A stretch of DNA of 24,068 nucleotides from JBBROH01 sp038229595 (GTDB lineage: Bacteria; Chloroflexota; Chloroflexia; QHBQ01). The stretch spans positions 1 to 24,068 of the forward strand of contig JBBROH010000042.1 in the NCBI GenBank assembly GCA_038229595.1, read 5' to 3'. Below, in pieces: positions 21,387-24,068 of the stretch. A program made the position numbers and the translations under genes. The first letter of the stretch is position 1. The number at the start of each line of letters is the position of its first letter. Under the pieces are notes generated by a model. It did no database searches, had not been told where the DNA came from, and saw only the letters and a list, made by a program, of their open reading frames with translations.

Positions 21387-21986
21387 ATGTTGATGAGTAA
21401 GCGGCGTAAGCGCAGCCGGGGCCAGGCGATGGTCGAGTTCGCCCTCGTCTTCCCGCTCTTTCTAGTGATCATCCTCGGCCTGATCGAGATCGCGTTCTAC
21501 TTCAAGGATCGCCTCGGTATTCAGATCGCCGTCCTGGATGCCGCCCGTAGCCTCTCCGCCGCTGGTACGCAGCCCAGCAGCGACAATGCAGCCCTCGGCG
21601 CGATCACCAACAGCGGCCTGATCGGTCTCAACTACAACAACGTGCGGGCAATCAAGATTTATGATGCCAGCAAGAGTAGCTGTGCTGGGGTCGCGATCAG
21701 CAACCCTAACTGCGCCGACCCGGTCTTCAATCGCTACCACTGGGGGCTGAACGCCTTTGGGGTCTATACTTGGCTACCAGACAGTACCCCTGGCGGCTGG
21801 GATCCAGCCACGCGCAAGACGATTGACCCCACCGACATTGCGGGTATCACGATCAGCTATCGCCATGACTGGGTCAACCCCTTCATGCACGCGCTGTCTA
21901 GCAGTATTGACCTGACGGCCACCACCTTGATGCCAATCGAACCGCTCTGCTACAAGGGCGACCCCGGCGACTTCTGCGGACAGTAA
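21387..21986 (+). CDS. TadE-like pilus assembly protein (second copy)
   Basis: A 199-residue TadE-family protein. The N-terminus MLMSKRRKRSRGQAMVEFAL leads into a hydrophobic segment at about 18-37, the standard TadE start with the RGQAxVEFA motif. The extracytoplasmic part has five Cys, two of them in the C-terminal PLCYKGDPGDFCGQ, so a disulfide is possible. It differs strongly from the preceding TadE after the membrane segment, so the two probably occupy different places in the machinery. AAGGAGG lies seven bases before the ATG, which is 21 bases after the preceding stop, indicating one operon. Confidence 0.9.
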   Translation: MLMSKRRKRSRGQAMVEFALVFPLFLVIILGLIEIAFYFKDRLGIQIAVLDAARSLSAAGTQPSSDNAALGAITNSGLIGLNYNNVRAIKIYDASKSSCAGVAISNPNCADPVFNRYHWGLNAFGVYTWLPDSTPGGWDPATRKTIDPTDIAGITISYRHDWVNPFMHALSSSIDLTATTLMPIEPLCYKGDPGDFCGQ

Positions 21987-22013
21987 GCTACAAGCAGCTA
22001 AGGAGTATGCGAG

Positions 22014-24068
22014 ATGGACAAGCGAAGGATGAATCTGAGCAGGGTTGAGGCGGGTTGGCTAACCCGCAACCTGCTGGTACGCCGCGAGAAGGGGCAGGCA
22101 ATCGTAATCCTGGCCCTCGCCCTCGGCGTGCTGCTCACCATTGCCGGGTTGGTCTACGACGTGGGTATGATGCGCCTACAAGGGGCGAAGATGCAAAGGG
22201 CTGCCGATGCCGCCTCGCTCGCGGGCGTGGTCTTCATGCCTGATAACTTCTTTGCTGGCACCAACTCTGGTGGCAACGCTACCGAACTCTCGTTGGACAC
22301 CTCGCAGCGCAACGGCTTCACCAATGCTAGTGGCTGTAGTGCTACCATTCAGCCGCTCGACAAGGTGTGCGTGATCCCGATCAAGGTCTCGATTGACGTG
22401 CAGTTGAAGGTGCGCGTTACTGCTCCCTACACCACTACCTTCATGGGTTTGATCGGCTTCAAGAAGATAAAGGTGGCCCGCGAGGCTATCGCCGAGTACA
22501 GTTCGCCAATCCAGATGGGTGCGCCAGAGCCATTCCTTGGCACTGGTAGAGGTGCGCTACCACCTGGTATGACTAACATCCCGTCCCTGCCTAGCTACGT
22601 TGGCGATGCCGCCCACCCCACCTTCGATGGTAGCGACCCAGAGCGCATCGACTACCCAGATACGATCCGCACCCAGAACTTCTGGCTCAGTATGCACTGG
22701 GCTGGCACCGACAAGGCCTATGGCGACCCCTTCGTAGTCAAGTACAACTGCAACAACAATGGTGGCCTCTGCAACAACATAGGCAACGATGGGGCTACTG
22801 GGGTAGACCCTAGCCTCTACCAGGAGGACTACGACAACAACCAGCCCAACACTGGCTACAACTTCGGCATCTATATGCCCCCTGCCGCTTCGGCCCAGTT
22901 GCGTGTCTTCGACGCTGCTTTCGCCGTCAACCCCGCTACCTACACTGCCAACAATGTCAGTGCGTATGACAACGCCAACCCTACGGGAGTCAACCCCCCT
23001 GGCGGTCCGGTGAAGAGTACCTGGTGCCAGAGTAACTCGTACTTCACTGGCGACAACATCGCCACCTCTCCCAGTCTGAACCAGATTGACTCCAACGGCT
23101 CTATGTCGATTCAAGTTACAGCCACACCGGCAACTCTGGTTGCCAAGAATGTAGCCAACTGCCGCGGCACCACTGCAAGCACTAACGCTAACGTCAATGG
23201 CAATTACACCTTTCGGTTGGGCGCACAGCAACTGAACACCTACTACAAGCTTTACCCACCAGACAGCACGCCTTACTACTACGGAGATGACACAGCAGTG
23301 GCTGGCTCGGCGTGGACTGTGCCAGCGGTACCCTATACCTCTACCACTCCCGGCACCGACTGGACCAACTACAGTCGCATCTTCGACCCCAACACCAGCC
23401 TCTACCACCTCAAGTGGGTAGATTACCATACTACAGGCACCCCTGCCTTCCCTGTCCACCCTGGTGGCCCAGCTGGCGGTAGCCTGAGCAACAACGGCTT
23501 TCCCCAATGGCGGCTCAACGTCAATACTGACCGCACTGCTGCCTTTACCAATGGGGGTCGGCGGGTGGACATCCCCGGCCAGAACAACTTCAGTCTGCTG
23601 CTCAATGGGGCGGGGGCGGCTGGTGTGCGCGTCTTCTCCCTGCAACGGCTACCGGTCTATGTTAGTCTGCCACAGGGTGAAACCAACCTCTACATGGCTA
23701 ACGTCCCGGCTGATGCCGCCCGCAAGGTGATGGATGTACGCCTGTTCGACCCTGGTGATGTTGGTACTGGCAACTGCACGATCCAGTTGCTCCACCCACC
23801 AGACGCTAGCCACCCTGCCACCTACGTGCAAACCGGTATCAATGTTGTGCAGGGCGTGCAGAGCGACCGCAATCGCGCTGGTGAGTCGCCCGTAGTGACC
23901 AACAACACTGACCGCTACCTGGCGAAGGTGGGTAATAATCAAAACGGCCAGAACCGCTGGATCGACATGGTCTATCGGCTAGAACCAACCTACAGTGGTG
24001 GCTACTGGCAGGTGCGTTACATAGTGGACACTCAGGCTAGCGACCGCACCACCTGGATGATCACCCTG
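22014..24068 (+). CDS. TadG-like pilus-assembly protein with a very large ectodomain, open at window end
   Basis: The frame starts at ATG 22014, with AAGGAG eight bases upstream, and has no stop through 24068 (685 codons), so the C-terminus is missing. The N-terminus contains EKGQAIVILALALG (about 25-38), a hydrophobic segment to about residue 50 and MQRAADAASLAG, the diagnostic TadG/Tad-domain pattern. Beyond about residue 110 the protein is a long extracytoplasmic region rich in Asn, Thr, Tyr, Pro and Gly with several Cys. No enzyme motif or known adhesin domain was recognised. It is much larger than a typical TadG (about 300-450 residues as remembered). The gene sits 27 bases after the second tadE and is in the same operon. 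The ATPase and platform genes of a Tad system are not in the window. Confidence 0.85.
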   Translation, partial: MDKRRMNLSRVEAGWLTRNLLVRREKGQAIVILALALGVLLTIAGLVYDVGMMRLQGAKMQRAADAASLAGVVFMPDNFFAGTNSGGNATELSLDTSQRNGFTNASGCSATIQPLDKVCVIPIKVSIDVQLKVRVTAPYTTTFMGLIGFKKIKVAREAIAEYSSPIQMGAPEPFLGTGRGALPPGMTNIPSLPSYVGDAAHPTFDGSDPERIDYPDTIRTQNFWLSMHWAGTDKAYGDPFVVKYNCNNNGGLCNNIGNDGATGVDPSLYQEDYDNNQPNTGYNFGIYMPPAASAQLRVFDAAFAVNPATYTANNVSAYDNANPTGVNPPGGPVKSTWCQSNSYFTGDNIATSPSLNQIDSNGSMSIQVTATPATLVAKNVANCRGTTASTNANVNGNYTFRLGAQQLNTYYKLYPPDSTPYYYGDDTAVAGSAWTVPAVPYTSTTPGTDWTNYSRIFDPNTSLYHLKWVDYHTTGTPAFPVHPGGPAGGSLSNNGFPQWRLNVNTDRTAAFTNGGRRVDIPGQNNFSLLLNGAGAAGVRVFSLQRLPVYVSLPQGETNLYMANVPADAARKVMDVRLFDPGDVGTGNCTIQLLHPPDASHPATYVQTGINVVQGVQSDRNRAGESPVVTNNTDRYLAKVGNNQNGQNRWIDMVYRLEPTYSGGYWQVRYIVDTQASDRTTWMITL

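Noticed and set aside
22557..23645. Minus-strand frame of 362 codons opposite the TadG-like gene
   Set aside because: It has no ribosome site and no motif, and the plus strand has a continuous frame with TadG start, ribosome site and operon context.

Overview
The window looks like chromosomal DNA from a Chloroflexota bacterium, probably class Chloroflexia. The evidence is a GC-rich genome with strong AGGAGG-type ribosome binding sites, a membrane DoxX-Rieske fusion, a DUF4388 signalling protein, a NarL-type kinase with GAF domains, TadE/TadG pilus genes and a CrtI carotenoid desaturase. The phylum is inferred from gene families seen by eye, without a search. I saw no rRNA, tRNA, CRISPR array, insertion sequence or phage gene.

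Layout. (1) 1-5300, minus strand: a redox cluster in two transcription units. The upstream unit is a HAD phosphatase, a Tat-exported Rieske lipoprotein and a DoxX-Rieske fusion, closed by a hairpin at 2295-2319. The second unit has its own promoter and holds a sulfite-oxidase-like molybdenum enzyme, a zinc-ribbon membrane protein and an SDR oxidoreductase cut by the window edge. (2) 5300-8700: a metal-dependent cyclase/formamidase (+), an aspartate ammonia-lyase type enzyme (-), a possible 34-residue ORF (+) and a SAM methyltransferase (+). (3) 8700-13160, minus strand: a small exported protein behind a promoter with phased direct repeats, EPSP synthase (aroA), a CrtI-family desaturase, a small membrane protein, a strong terminator and a YugP-type zinc metallopeptidase. 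(4) 13390-19030, minus strand: a signalling block. One promoter drives DUF4388 protein, histidine kinase and HD-GYP phosphodiesterase. A second drives a cyclic-nucleotide-binding protein translationally coupled to a thioesterase. (5) 19170-24068, plus strand: hisS, then a Tad locus of two TadE-like proteins and a large TadG-like protein that stays open to the window end.

The regulatory DNA is unusually readable. Most promoters carry an extended -10 (TGnTATAAT-like) with a weak -35, while the two signalling promoters have near-consensus -35 boxes and no TGn. Two genes (aroA and the small membrane gene at 12060-12320) have the -10 ending exactly six bases before the ATG, which predicts leaderless mRNAs. 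The palindrome GCTAGC is scattered through the window at roughly one per 0.8 kb.

The best candidates for unusual biology are the membrane DoxX-Rieske / Rieske lipoprotein / molybdenum oxidoreductase neighbourhood, including a ten-base homopolymer in the fusion's linker, the DUF4388-kinase-HD-GYP operon, and the phased repeats upstream of the small exported protein.
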